Counted from the stretch's first letter, positions 32,901 through 36,899 are shown. The stretch: DNA of 64,000 nt from Azorinus chamasolen (GCA_963576725.1 OY755243.1:81083945-81147944); one strand, 5' to 3'. Notes: generated by a model from the sequence alone, not told the origin. Translations and numbers: made by a program.

Positions 32901-35228
32901 GCCCCTAGAATAGTCTTCTATTTCCGGTTTACACTGTGCATCATGTGTTTGTAGAGCTACATGGACTGTTGATCTCGGTCTACCTTGTTTGCAAAGGCAT
33001 AATCAGACGGGACTATCAAGAAAAGAGTTATCCCTTTCCCTCATATTCAAAATCGTATTTTCACACAGAGTAGACTCAGATCAGACTGTTCCAGTAGGAG
33101 CCGTCTGATTAGGGTCCGCTCTGTTTGCCTATAAACTTATTAAGATTTGATCCTACAGTTTTTGTATTAGATAACAATTCCCTTTTAAAGTATTTCCTTA
33201 TAAAAAATAAAATAATGAACATTCATGAAGTAATCATTTCATGCAAAATGTTCGTTAAGAAAAAGATAGTAAAGTGGTACTCACTGCATTTAAAATTTTT
33301 AAATAGCATGGCATCTGGAAAAAATAAAATTGAAAGCATATATTGGGATTAGTTGTCCGATCAAGTTAAAATATATCAACGAAACAGTAATTACCTAGTC
33401 AATGTATTTTCCACTATTAACCCTTAGCCTGTCTTAACTAACCCTTAGTGACTTAATTTGTCACGGGAAAACATATTGGATCCAGATAAGACGATAAGTA
33501 GCTCGGCGTCTCATCAGGATCCAGGATCCAGTATGTTTGACCCTCGGTCAATAGTTATTCTAAAGCTCGAAAGTAAGTTTAAACCTTTACTTCATAATAC
33601 GCCTTTATACGCAATTGCAAACAGAGCAGATCCACATCAGACGGCTCCTATAGGAGCCGTCTTATCAAGGTCTCCTCTGTTTGCTTATGGAACTTGATAG
33701 ATCCGTGTCTTTACTTTCTGAAATGGCTACAATGATCTTCCATATTTCATAATAACTATTTTGTCCATGAATATTCAGCAGGTATTGAAATTTACAATAA
33801 ACATAAATCAGGGAAAGGGTTAAACAAAACAGTCTCAGATCAGCGATTGGATGTACATTACTTTTTCTGTAGAATAACGGTTAAACATTTATTTAGAAAT
33901 TACATGTATTCACGTGCATGAAAAAACATTTTGCCGTTTATAAGCGTGTTTAGGTCAGTAGGAACACGTATAGAGAAAGCCCTAAAGCGACTACGGTAAA
34001 GGTGTCTATTTTTGGGTCGTACAGACAGTTGGCAGTTGCATGCATGCCGAAAGGTACAATAAAACGGCTGCTAATTTGTGTTAATTAGTTGGTATATTTT
34101 GCAGGTGGCTGCTTAAAGCAAGGTGAAAGTAAAACAGAACGCTCCTATAGGAGCGTTCTGTTTTACTTTCACCTTGCTATAAGCAGCCACCTGCCTTTAA
34201 CACAAAATACTTGAGGTAATTTAGTGTCCGTTATAGAGAGGTTTTACTGTATGCAGAAATGTCTAAAAGGAACTTTCTGTGTGAATGTCATCCCTCATTA
34301 AGCAAACAACTACCTAAAAAGATCTAAACCCCCTCTTTAATAAAAGTCTTGTTTCCAAAGGGTTCTATTAAAATCTGGTTTAGAGTTTTTTATTAGTCCA
34401 GTTAAGGCACAGTCCGGTCTAAATGAGCTAATTTATTAGTTAAATTATATTTTGCGTAAATTGACGAAACTCCAAATGTACACAAATGTCTGACGCTGCA
34501 GTGTCGCTTTTTTCATGATTCATTCCAGGAACCTCTTCACATCTGCATACTATCGGGCAGTATGTAATTAATTGTTTTGGCGCCAATATTAGTTTCGTCT
34601 GCAAACAGCGCCGTCTGCTTTTACTTTCCTGGTGGATTTATTTTGCTTTGTCTTCTGTAAAACCTAACTTGTATGTCAAACAATTTGGGCCTTTATGAAA
34701 CGCCGAGTGACTCGGTATGTCAAACAATTTGGATCATGATGAGACGCCGAGTTACTCGGCGTCTCATCTGGATCTAAACTGCGCAACGATATTCCGAGAT
34801 TCGCACATTGTAGCATGCCCCGATGTCCTGTGGGTTGCTTTGCGGCTACGTTGGCGTGGGAAAGAAAACAAACCTGCCTGTACAAGCATTTGTAGATCTA
34901 GATCAGACGTCATTGTACTCGGCACTTCATCTAGATCAGATTTCCTTGTACTCGGCACTTCATCAGGATCCAAATTGTTTGATAAAAAATACGATCGTCT
35001 GTGCTTGAAAAATAATGGAGAAAATCCATTTGAAGAATAGTGCAGACGACAATTACTTAGCGACGCGAGGCTTAAAGACACTTTAATAACGAGTAGAGAA
35101 AACCCAATGCCATTATACGAGCGTGCAGAATCTTTATAAAAATAATAAACACAAAATAAAAATAGATATTTACCTCCAGTTATATAAAACAGGTTTAAAA
35201 TCAGGAGACAGCTCGTGACGCTTGACAT
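1237..35228 (-). CDS. gp130/IL6ST-like class I cytokine receptor (whole gene, 15 coding exons, 1260 aa)
   Basis: Exons in transcript order: 35228-35174, 28443-28165, 26293-26176, 24801-24605, 23621-23485, 19537-19291, 18050-17950, 16159-15940, 15692-15538, 13377-13218, 10885-10724, 8562-8419, 5864-5786, 4341-4245, 2868-1237. All introns are GT-AG and all phases agree. Domains: signal peptide 1-18; Ig 19-112; cytokine module domain 1, 112-216 (C122-x10-C133-S-W135); domain 2, 217-344 (degenerate WSxWS at 330-336); FN3 domains 345-451, 452-556 and 557-658; membrane helix about 667-689; cytoplasmic tail 690-1260. This is the vertebrate gp130 order. By family knowledge such receptors bind helical cytokines at the cell surface and signal through JAK and STAT. 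Auto-annotations might call it interleukin-6 receptor subunit beta-like or domeless-like. The ligand cannot be read from sequence. Family assignment is strong; one-to-one orthology with IL6ST is not proven. Confidence 0.9.
1762..1950 (-). repeat. In-frame 27-bp tandem repeat (7 copies) inside the receptor tail
   Basis: Seven 9-residue units of the form P-[IM]-S-Y-K-K-E-T-G. Tyrosines are spaced exactly nine residues apart (1028, 1037, 1046, 1055, 1064, 1073, 1082). The central copies (SYKKETGPM, SYKKETGLM) are nearly identical and the outer copies have drifted, which fits expansion from the middle. Confidence 0.93.
3265..3481. mobile_element. Family 1b MITE (TTAA, CCTTTTACC ends)
   Basis: Ends read AACCTTCACCTGATGAAT and CAGGTAAAAGGTTAA. 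The middle has GACATCATGAATATTTATTA and a degraded hairpin GCAGATCCTGATCAGA ... TCTACTCTGTTTGC. Confidence 0.7.
3618..3935 (+). mobile_element. tRNA-derived SINE
   Basis: The head has an RNA polymerase III A box (TGGCTTAGTGG) and B box (GGATCGATTCC), with a perfect T stem CCGGG/CCCGG. The acceptor and anticodon stems are imperfect, so it is not a working tRNA. The body (GGTTAGCATTACGACTGG, TCGTCGGTGTCAGGATAAAG) looks like a conserved SINE core of the kind described in molluscs. That family name is from memory and unverified. Confidence 0.75.
4245..4341 (-). CDS. Receptor exon 14: juxtamembrane segment
   Basis: A phase 2 to phase 0 exon of 97 bp (acceptor CCGTTTCAG, donor ACG/GTGAGA). It encodes the end of the helix and a basic stop-transfer, CFLCWRKKKKLEKSNQ, then VDMPGSFIKILEHSTHT. 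The V-D-M-P stretch sits where Box 1 of gp130 lies but lacks its W-P-x-V-P pattern. Confidence 0.86.
4471..4712. mobile_element. Family 3 MITE
   Basis: TTAAGCCTTTCCCTATTCTA at the left and GGGAAAGGGATAA at the right. Hairpin GATCAGATGGCCCC/CAGGAGCCATCTGATC near the right end. Confidence 0.6.
4901..5225. repeat. 41-bp tandem repeat, 8 copies
   Basis: ATAACAACCATTAGATAT recurs at 4901, 4942, 4983, 5024, 5065, 5106, 5147 and 5188, followed by GAAATATAGGTTTAAACCC. Copies are almost identical. Confidence 0.95.
5333..5373. repeat. Poly-C and CA tract
   Basis: A C homopolymer of about 20 followed by (CA)n. Length may be unreliable in the assembly. Two 60-bp near-copies of a MITE edge (TATTAGAGATAATACGGTAA) follow at 5384 and 5448. 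Confidence 0.85.
5786..5864 (-). CDS. Receptor exon 13: transmembrane helix
   Basis: A phase 1 to phase 2 exon of 79 bp. It encodes MLKIALGSVGSV then ILLAVVVLV, a single hydrophobic helix. Donor TG/GTAAGT. It is too short for an ORF list and was found by requiring phases that link exon 12 to the cytoplasmic exons. Confidence 0.88.
6061..6260. mobile_element. Truncated family 1 MITE
   Basis: Starts TTAACCCTTTACTCCATG and keeps the body and left hairpin arm, then breaks off in a G tract at about 6250 before the right arm. Confidence 0.7.
6340..6865. repeat. Dispersed bivalve-type repeat
   Basis: Contains two related halves, each with a 'tttgacctag ... gaccaagtttcatgaagattgg' type stretch and a GACGACG/GGACGCCGGA motif. 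It ends CCTGAGCTTTGCTCATGTGA. The short open frames here are not genes. Confidence 0.55.
6941..7139. mobile_element. Family 7 MITE (GGATCC hairpin)
   Basis: TTAA at both ends (6937-6940, 7140-7143). Ends CTCTTTGCACGCTA and GCTAACGTGCAAACAG. Hairpin from CAAACAGTTTGGATCCTAAT to ATCTGGATCCAAACTGTTTG. Confidence 0.85.
7145..8345. repeat. Cluster of MITE parts and dispersed repeats in receptor intron 12
   Basis: Contains a family 1/3 fragment (7145-7385), a dispersed repeat (7495-7790, with ATGCCCTCCAGGGGG and GGTCAAATCGGGACATAGTG), a pogo-like fragment (7846-8010) and a family 3 MITE (about 8095-8345, CCTGATCAGGATCTGCTC). No exon seen. Confidence 0.5.
8419..8562 (-). CDS. Receptor exon 12: FN3 domain 6, second half
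   Basis: A phase 1-1 exon of 144 bp (acceptor TTTTGTAG, donor AAAG/GTAAAC). It encodes SSVVLQELEEEQLYDVQVQA and SGLLGHWSD, the closing strands of the membrane-proximal FN3 domain. Confidence 0.89.
8795..8893. repeat. Family 9 foldback
   Basis: Inverted arms AAACCCTATGTTGGGACTAC and its near-complement GTGGTCACAGCATAGGGTTT. Related foldbacks lie at 10233-10316, 23195-23267 and 40760-40868. No target duplication could be called. Confidence 0.75.
8937..9158. mobile_element. Family 7 MITE
   Basis: TTAA at 8933-8936 and 9159-9162. Ends CTCTTTCAGCACCATG and GGTGGTGAAAGAG. The hairpin (GCATCCTGATGAGACGCTGA ... CATCTCACCTGGATCC) is degraded. Its right TTAA is also the left TTAA of the next MITE. 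Confidence 0.82.
9163..9403. mobile_element. Family 1 MITE, nearly intact
   Basis: Starts CCCTTTACTCCATGAATA and ends ATGGAATAAAGGG (right flank TAAT). Hairpin GATCAGATGGCTCCTATAGG/AGACGTCTGATCTGG near the right end. Confidence 0.88.
9735..9935. mobile_element. Family 1 MITE, degraded
   Basis: TTTACTCCATATATATTCAC at the left, with hairpin CCTGATAAGATGGCTCC ... TACCTGATCTGGGTCTACTC at the right. The right end is missing. Confidence 0.6.
10405..10530. repeat. Family 8 foldback
   Basis: Near-perfect inverted arms meeting at GAGCCAAAGGCTCAAATCTG. Outer part TTTAGTTGAGTCTGAGTTTG and its complement CAGACTCAACTAAAA. A second copy is at 31255-31430. Confidence 0.88.
10724..10885 (-). CDS. Receptor exon 11: FN3 domain 6, first half
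   Basis: A phase 1-1 exon of 162 bp encoding GPPEHVEVHAENGDSNLLV, TWDKL, GRPIIMKYIVRFC and SCK. A Tc1-type transposase remnant lies only about 40 bp before its acceptor. Confidence 0.89.
10925..11310 (-). pseudogene. Tc1-type transposase N-terminal remnant
   Basis: The minus-strand frame reads ERAIGMLEARRPTAEVAARV, and beyond an insertion VMSFWWRFVQTG, SGRPCVTTQA and ISTQTVQNRL. This is the helix-turn-helix and GRPR-like region of Tc1-family transposases. The catalytic domain is absent. A 97-bp foldback (11143-11239) splits the reading frame. It lies in receptor intron 10 and ends about 40 bp before exon 11. Confidence 0.88.
11143..11239. mobile_element. 97-bp foldback MITE with 8-bp target duplication
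   Basis: Flanked by AACACGAG at 11135-11142 and 11240-11247. Ends CACAGGGATAAGACCC and GGGTCTTACCCCTGTG. The two halves are inverted copies centred on GAAAGCTTTC. The 8-bp duplication and CA-GGG ends suggest a hAT-type element. Confidence 0.9.
11760..12035. mobile_element. Degraded family 1/3 MITE
   Basis: TTAACCCTTTACTCCATATA at the left and hairpin GTAGATCCAGACTAGACAGC ... CCAGGACCTGCTCTGTTTGC in reverse orientation. It ends near a 12-bp perfect stem-loop at 12048-12073 (ATTGACTGCGGC, AAAA loop). Confidence 0.5.
12218..12440. mobile_element. Family 7 MITE, degraded
   Basis: TTAACCTTTTGTCGCTTGCA at the left and hairpin CCTGATGAGGTGCCAAGTTA ... GGTGTCTCATCTGGATCC, then AGACTGTTTGCAAAGGTTAT. 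Confidence 0.6.
12643..12935 (+). mobile_element. tRNA-derived SINE (second type)
   Basis: A box TGGTCTAGTGG and B box GGTTCAAATCCC, with a GGGG/CCCC T stem and GGTGG/CCACC acceptor stem, so the tRNA-like head is well kept. The tail runs on through ATTTCAGAGACGCTTTTCCG to about 12935. A mature tRNA would not carry this tail, so I call it a SINE. Confidence 0.75.
13218..13377 (-). CDS. Receptor exon 10: FN3 domain 5, second half
   Basis: A phase 0 to phase 1 exon of 160 bp. The acceptor TTATAG at 13378-13379 was chosen because it alone keeps phase 0 and yields PNSALNWQSV, so the join reads KCD-PNSALNWQ. This matches the cysteine-tryptophan spacing seen in gp130 domain 5. A later AG would also stay open but loses that tryptophan. 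It continues YVYGVSVETIEG and ends FTKHT. Confidence 0.82.
13395..13540. mobile_element. Family 5 MITE, left part
   Basis: ATCCCTTTCAAGACTGAATT, then GCAGGTCAAGCTTACC, AACATGATAAACAGCG and CTCTGATGAGAGGACTCC. The right hairpin arm is replaced by the 47-bp array. Confidence 0.7.
13541..13775. repeat. 47-bp tandem repeat, 5 copies, from a MITE hairpin
   Basis: AGGACTCCTCTTGGAGCC starts at 13541, 13588, 13635, 13682 and 13729. Each unit includes the hairpin centre of the MITE plus ATATGGGTCAACACTATG. Confidence 0.93.
13790..14023. mobile_element. Family 1 MITE
   Basis: Contains AAACTGTAGAGTCAGATCTA and hairpin CCTGGCCAGATGCCTCCTAT ... GTCATCTGCCCTG. Its right TTAA (14024-14027) is shared with the next MITE. 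Confidence 0.65.
14028..14247. mobile_element. Family 2 MITE (GGAATGGGTTAA ends)
   Basis: Ends CCCATTCCCTCATTGG and TGAGGGAATGGG. Hairpin TGATAAATAGAGCATATGG/GAGCAAATGCTCTATTTATC in the middle. Confidence 0.88.
14274..14684. mobile_element. Family 1b MITE with a pogo-like MITE inserted at 14403-14611
   Basis: Outer ends ACCTTTACCTAACGAATA and TGAATATTCATTAGGTAAAG belong together. Inside, between TACAGTAAAACCTC and GGTTCTACTGTA, lies a palindromic element meeting at ACGCTCCTATAGGAGCGTTC. A nested insertion. Confidence 0.85.
14403..14611. mobile_element. Pogo-like MITE (family 4), near-perfect palindrome
   Basis: About 207 bp, TA flanks, ends CAGTAAAACCTCTCTATAAC and GTTATAGAGAGGTTYTACTG type. 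Both halves pair along almost their full length. Confidence 0.9.
15017..15225. mobile_element. Pogo-like MITE (family 4)
   Basis: TACAGTAGAACCTCTCTATA ... GAGAGGAATTTACTGTA, with centre CGCTCTTATAGGAGCG. Same layout as 14403-14611. Confidence 0.92.
15288..15487. mobile_element. Pogo-like MITE (family 4, diverged)
   Basis: TACAGTAAAATCTCGATAAC ... GTTAACGAGGTTCTGTA. Inner arms TGCAGAATGAAAGTCGTGCA and complement. Adjacent to exon 9. Confidence 0.85.
15538..15692 (-). CDS. Receptor exon 9: FN3 domain 5, first half
   Basis: A phase 1 to phase 0 exon of 155 bp. It encodes ISPPNVIVEMS, VDVTWSNMTEQHEVVGFTVY and TCRHDGGKCD, and ends GAT/GTAAGT. Its first 35 bp and the intron before it are repeated twice upstream as decayed copies. 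Confidence 0.88.
15657..15865. repeat. Tandem partial copies of the start of receptor exon 9
   Basis: ATAACATTAGGAGGTGA (the complement of exon 9's first codons) occurs in the exon at 15671, again at 15731 and, changed, at about 15829. Each copy carries part of the preceding intron. Only the first is in the gene model. Confidence 0.88.
15940..16159 (-). CDS. Receptor exon 8: FN3 domain 4, second half
   Basis: A phase 0 to phase 1 exon of 220 bp. It encodes NGPLISYDVTIQS, later CDTGYNVSVQARNINGTS, then SITILPLRK. The pattern of NG..I..Y and Y.V.V.A.N..G is the typical second half of an FN3 fold. Confidence 0.9.
16261..16504. mobile_element. Family 3 MITE, reverse orientation
   Basis: CTCTTTCATTCATATAAACG at the left and AGAGAAGGGATTAA at the right. 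Hairpin GATCAGACGGCTTCTATAGG ... AGCTGTCTGATAAGAG. Confidence 0.75.
16592..16832. mobile_element. Family 1 MITE
   Basis: TTAA at 16588 and 16833. Starts CCCTTTACTCCATGAATATT and ends TGAAGTAAAATG. Hairpin CCTGATCAGACGGCTCC ... CATCTGATCTGAG. Confidence 0.9.
16860..17800. other. Intron 7 of the receptor: repeat fragments only
   Basis: A family 1 fragment (16980-17080), a C tract with (CA)n at 17115-17150, a family 7 fragment (17420-17480) and a family 1/3 MITE (17580-17790, hairpin arm AGACCCGGATCGTATTGAAG). No exon seen. Confidence 0.5.
17950..18050 (-). CDS. Receptor exon 7: FN3 domain 4, first half
   Basis: A phase 1 to phase 0 exon of 101 bp (acceptor CTCATTTTCAG, donor AAG/GTTAGT). It encodes APNAAPSMTAG and ends NRNVYIYWK, the WxxP-type core strand of an FN3 domain. 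Confidence 0.84.
18291..18800. repeat. 68/69-bp tandem repeat, 8 copies
   Basis: GCGATGTCACAGGTCCAATG recurs every 68-69 bp from 18291. The first two copies have an extra TA (TATGACATCT), the rest TGACATCT. Copies alternate between AAATAATG and AAACAATG, hinting at a two-unit period in the middle. Confidence 0.93.
18800..19245. mobile_element. Two degraded MITE fragments
   Basis: GGAGCCGTCTTATCTGGTTC ... GAGTAAAGGGTTAA (18810-18878) and GGAGCCGTCTGATCAGGGTC ... GGAAAGGGTTAA (19172-19240). Confidence 0.55.
19291..19537 (-). CDS. Receptor exon 6: cytokine module domain 2, second half, degenerate WSxWS
   Basis: A phase 0 to phase 1 exon of 247 bp. After the strand AMFCNLAPYTIYDFSVHV there are two tryptophan-serine sites: RYWSADGN (W301) and GYWSDEKS (W331). 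The second lies where vertebrate gp130 has YWSDWS, so the second W-S of the motif is replaced. Between them is an insertion of about 30 residues with cysteines at 311, 316 and 324. The exon ends TTYTS. Confidence 0.9.
19940..20495. mobile_element. Long-TIR element beside the satellite
   Basis: Arms of about 60-70 bp: ACGTATTATTATCAAATG, TTTTGCTACGACAATTTATA and TTTGTTTTCCTACGAA at 19957-20035, inverted at 20429-20486. The inside is T/G-rich with no clear transposase. The arms extend into sequence similar to the satellite unit (GGTTGTAACAATATTC at 19928). Confidence 0.75.
20496..22828. repeat. 43-bp satellite, about 54 copies
   Basis: Unit: ATTGCTCATGGATTGTAACT plus ATACTACATGTAGTTGCAAC plus AAT. 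In 20540-21080 units with TAGTTGCAAC alternate with units with TCATTGTAAC, giving an 86-bp double unit. Further on, changes are scattered. It fills most of receptor intron 5. Degraded related sequence continues to about 23140. Confidence 0.96.
22829..23480. other. Satellite decay zone and foldbacks
   Basis: 22860-23140 keeps AATATTG and TTGTAACAATA words of the satellite. Foldback 23195-23267 (CTCCACCAAACCCTATGTTG ... AGTTTGGTGGAGA) and half of another at 23378-23415. Confidence 0.55.
23485..23621 (-). CDS. Receptor exon 5: cytokine module domain 2, first half
   Basis: A phase 1 to phase 0 exon of 137 bp. It encodes KPSAVNVFES, the usual start of the second FN3 fold, then VQLTWKPNRKEYEKLYNITC. 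Acceptor TTTACAG, donor CAG/GTTAGT. Confidence 0.88.
24005..24470. mobile_element. Family 1b MITE with a pogo-like MITE inserted at 24173-24380
   Basis: Outer ends TTAACCTTTTACCTGATA and TATTCATTGGGTAAATGATTAA. The inner palindrome has TACAGTATAACCTCTCTATT ... GAGAGGTTTTACTGCA and centre CGCTCCTATAGGAGCG. The same arrangement as at 14274-14684. Confidence 0.85.
24605..24801 (-). CDS. Receptor exon 4: cytokine module domain 1, second half
   Basis: A phase 2 to phase 1 exon of 197 bp (acceptor GTATGTTGCAG, donor GTACGT). It carries a cysteine-rich stretch (C158, C163, C171) followed by FSMKSIDIAVTAGP and a further cysteine before TYRKINTKTV. Read together with exon 3 it completes the first FN3 fold of the cytokine module. 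An intronic minisatellite begins right next to its acceptor. Confidence 0.87.
24830..26030. repeat. Degenerate minisatellite of about 20-22 bp in receptor intron 3
   Basis: Variants of AGAGTATAGAATTTATGGTA repeat for 1.2 kb with irregular spacing. The array ends about 30 bp before the acceptor of exon 4. The short frames here are repeat artefacts. Confidence 0.85.
26176..26293 (-). CDS. Receptor exon 3: cytokine module domain 1, first half, C-x10-C-x-W
   Basis: A phase 1 to phase 2 exon of 118 bp. It encodes NVTCVVEDWTSSMICSWHL, the class I signature of a cysteine, ten residues, a cysteine, one residue and a tryptophan (C122, C133, W135). Acceptor TTTCTTAG, donor GTGAGT. Too short for a plain ORF search, but decisive for the family assignment. 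Confidence 0.9.
26390..27815. other. Receptor intron 2: AT-rich DNA with a C tract
   Basis: A C homopolymer of about 28 at 26928-26955. GTCGGTAATACCCTCCA occurs at 26885 and again at 27694, which may mark the two ends of one repeat about 0.8 kb long. No exon supported, although short open frames exist near 27180-27900. Confidence 0.4.
27817..28052. mobile_element. Family 1 MITE
   Basis: Starts AACCTTTTACCTGATTAATA and ends GGAGTAAAGGATTAA. Hairpin CCTGATCAGACGGCTCC ... AGTCGTCTCATCTGGG. It lies about 100 bp from receptor exon 2. Confidence 0.85.
28165..28443 (-). CDS. Receptor exon 2: Ig-like domain (phase 1-1)
   Basis: A 93-codon symmetric phase 1-1 exon. The acceptor is TTCTTTCTTCAG and the donor TTTG/GTAAGA. 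It encodes an Ig-type fold with paired cysteines (SLNC and IVCK contexts) and the string ILDNRTASITI, which resembles the D1 domain of vertebrate gp130. In gp130 this membrane-distal Ig domain takes part in forming the higher-order receptor complex. Confidence 0.88.
28488..28915. mobile_element. Two pogo-like palindromes side by side
   Basis: 28488-28690 (CCCCTCTATACTGGACGTTA ... CGGTTTTCTGG) and 28713-28914 (TACAGTAGGACCTGTCATAA ... GACAGGTTCTACCGTG). Both have inner arms with CAGGTGG/TTAATGCA and complement. Confidence 0.8.
28931..29147. repeat. 31-bp tandem repeat, 7 copies, built from a MITE end
   Basis: ATATAGAGTATACAATAAAA recurs every 31 bp from 28931. The unit ends in ACCCCTCTA, which is the end sequence of the pogo-like MITE that follows at about 29131-29410. 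Confidence 0.93.
29131..29410. mobile_element. Pogo-like MITE with an internal hairpin insertion
   Basis: ATAAAACCCCTCTACACCGG at the left and AATTCCGGTTTTACA at the right. Inside, 29266-29335 is a separate perfect foldback (GGGCTTGGTGCAAAACTATT ... complement, centre TTCACTTTGTGAA). Confidence 0.7.
29433..29639. mobile_element. Family 7 MITE, best-preserved copy
   Basis: Ends CCCTTTCGCTGCCAA and TTGGCAGCGAAAGGG, right flank TTAA. Hairpin from AAACAGTTTGGATCCTGATG to CATCTGGATCCAAACTGTTT, paired except for one T.T. Confidence 0.93.
29640..30180. other. Degraded family 7 fragments
   Basis: AACAGTTTGGATCCTGCTGA at 29837 and GGTACGCAGAGTTG ... GGCCAAACTGTT near 29955. No coding signal. Confidence 0.45.
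30180..30760. mobile_element. Pogo-like MITE whose arm holds an 11-bp array
   Basis: CAGGTGGTTGCTTAATGCTG at the left, then GGTAATACAAA/GGTAATACAGA units from 30208 to 30660 (about 41), then TATATTACTTTTAGCCTGCA, TAGCTACCACCTGCC and GACAGGTTCTACTTGA. The array sits where the other copies have the arm before the hairpin centre. Confidence 0.88.
31050..31250. mobile_element. Family 1 MITE, truncated by a foldback
   Basis: AAATCTTTACCTCGTGTATA at the left and CCTGATCAGATGGCTCC ... CCATCTATTCTGGGTCC before the family 8 foldback at 31255. Confidence 0.65.
31255..31430. repeat. Family 8 foldback with a short internal duplication
   Basis: TGCTTATAAAGCTTTTAGTT pairs with AACTAAAAGTTTTATAAGCA. One arm has a repeated 38-bp piece (TTCTCAAGCTTTTGATTGGT twice). 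Confidence 0.88.
31560..31810. repeat. Dispersed bivalve-type repeat
   Basis: Contains CACAGACAGACGGACGGACA and AATGCTCCCGGACTATCGTC. The overlapping frames on both strands look like repeat artefacts. Confidence 0.5.
32432..32834. mobile_element. Pogo-like MITE split by a TTAA MITE
   Basis: TACAGTAGAGGCTCTCTAAA ... GGTTTAGAGGGATTTACTGTA. The left arm stops at GGCAGC-TTAA (32501-32504) and resumes after 32709 with TTAA-TGCAGGGTGAA, exactly where its partner arm reads CTGCATTAAGCAGCC. Confidence 0.9.
32505..32709. mobile_element. Family 5 MITE, intact, 205 bp
   Basis: TTAA on both sides. Starts CCCTTACAACGCTGAATT and ends GTCCCGCACTGTAAGGG. Hairpin GACCCTGATGAGAGGGCTCC/TCTAGGAGCCCTCTCATCTG. 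Confidence 0.93.
33583..33819. mobile_element. Family 3 MITE, reverse orientation
   Basis: CCTTTACTTCATAATACGCC at the left, ATCAGGGAAAGGG-TTAA at the right. Hairpin ACATCAGACGGCTCCTATAG/GAGCCGTCTTATCAAGG. Confidence 0.88.
34054..34251. mobile_element. Pogo-like MITE (family 4)
   Basis: TACAATAAAACGGCTGCTAA at the left (some decay), arms meeting at ACGCTCCTATAGGAGCGTTC, right end GAGAGGTTTTACTGTA. Confidence 0.9.
34590..35173. other. Family 7 fragments in receptor intron 1
   Basis: GATGAGACGCCGAGTTACTC/GGCGTCTCATCTGGATC at about 34738-34779, and partial copies at 34910-34985. The long minus-strand frame here is the intronic run-on from exon 1. Confidence 0.5.
35174..35228 (-). CDS. Receptor exon 1: start codon and signal peptide
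   Basis: ATG at 35228 opens a hydrophobic leader (MSSVTSCLLILNLFYITG). The donor after GGAG (GTAAAT) is phase 1, which matches the acceptor of the Ig exon 6.7 kb away. The open frame continues past the donor for about 135 codons, but that part is intronic. This ATG was chosen because the leader is a convincing signal peptide and the joined frame runs straight into the Ig domain. Confidence 0.78.
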
Positions 35229-35307
35229 TGTTGATGTTCACTGGCAGACGACATACGCGATGTGCACGAAGAGTGTTCCATTAGACTATAAGAGCCTATT
35301 TCCCCTT

Positions 35308-35316
35308 TTCCTTGAA
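35308..35316. promoter_or_regulatory. GAS-like STAT site upstream of the receptor start
   Basis: TTCCTTGAA matches the palindromic STAT consensus TTC-N3-GAA, 80 bp before the receptor ATG. Only six positions are specified, so chance is a real alternative. Confidence 0.25.
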
Positions 35317-35319
35317 ACT

Positions 35320-36895
35320 GTAAATCAAAGTACTGACAGTACTGAAGGTTTCGGACATAATATATATTTATTATATTGATTGTTTGCTGTGGATTTTTCT
35401 GAAAATCATGTCAGTAGTTTGGAAGACATTTAAAGAATTGTTTTATGAACATGTCACACACAGGGCGATTCCAATAGCTCAACTTGCCACTTTGTGCCAA
35501 TAGAGCCAAACTTGATGTTTAATGTAGTATAGAGCCATCACTGCATTATTTGAAAGTAAGGGTCATACTTCTGCTACTATCTGGTGGACCATAACAATAA
35601 TTAGCATGCATCATTCACTTATCCATATATACACTTCCACCAATTTTAGACATATTCCTTATGATTCTAAATACCCTACAAAATAATTGCCAAATATACT
35701 ATGGGGTGATATTAACAATATGACAAATTATAAAGTAACAAATATATTTCAACTTAGCATGGCAGGATACAACAGGGAAAATAAAATTATCTAGAAAATT
35801 GTTTCCAAAACACTGATGCACCCCTCCCCCTAACAATAGTGTCTCTATATCAAGCACTTTTGACTATGTGTTATACAGTGAAGAAAATTTCAGAGTCCCA
35901 TAATTCTGGTAAAATGGTCAGAGCAATAATTACATTCTTTAAGAAAATCTTCACATCAAGGTTGACAGCTTATCATGGGTGAAAATTTGAAGTAAAACCT
36001 CCCATTGGTATATGGGTTGTTAGACACATAATATTGTTTCACTTATATTATATAGTGAAGACGATTTCAGGGTTCCATATCGGGTACAATTGGTCTGAGC
36101 AAATATAAGCCTTTCTGTGCTTTTGCAAACAGAAAAGACCCTTAATAGTTTATCCATGCCTATACCTTGTCTTTTTGTGTGATTGCGTTGTATTTTCTTA
36201 CTTTTTCCTGGGGAGACTGCGAGTGTGAGTCTGTTCAGGGTCAATTTGTGAGTCTATGCTGCAAACAATACATACCCCGATCAGTTACCACAACTGGCCA
36301 GGGTCTTTGCTATTTGCAGCATCACACATGTAACAAGTATATCAATAAATGATATAATTGAAAATAAATTATAGTCATACATGCAAATTACAGTTAGTGC
36401 TGTAGTAAACACTACAGACCCTGATCAGTAACCGGCGTCATAGAAATAAATTATATGAATTAGAAATAAATTACATACATTACTATAAGATACTATAAGA
36501 CACTATAAGATACTATAAGCCTGACACGTAAATCAATAAATGATGAAATGTATATACATTAAAAGATAAGAAAGTGCTTTGTCTCATTTTGTTTGCCTTT
36601 CTCCTTTTTTTCCTTTTAATGATTTTTCAGTAATATCAAGGATACAAAAACTCTTGTTTCCTTTTAATAGTAATTGTTAATACTACCATCCAAGCTACTT
36701 AAACAATAAAGGTTGGCAAAGTGGGACACCCTGTTTGGATTCAGATCTAATACCAAGTAACTGTCTGACCAAAATCTAAACTGTTTACAACTTGTGACAA
36801 TTTTGCCTTAGGTCAAAATGCCTAAAACTGATCTTTTAGAAATTCAAATGATGACAAACCTGAAGCAGACGATATTACAGATCTCTACAGCTTGC
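35320..36895. other. Intergenic DNA upstream of the receptor
   Basis: No exon that I can support. AT-rich, with repeat-like stretches at 35830-36110 (two related halves, CAGAGTCCCATAATTCTGG and CAGGGTTCCATATCGGGTAC) and a short array at 36480-36520 (GATACTATAA). Confidence 0.4.
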
Positions 36896-36899
36896 TTAA

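Noticed and set aside
34764..35228. 154-codon minus-strand frame as a complete small protein
   Set aside because: Only the first 55 nt fit: a signal peptide followed by a phase 1 donor that joins the Ig exon. The remainder reads through MITE sequence.
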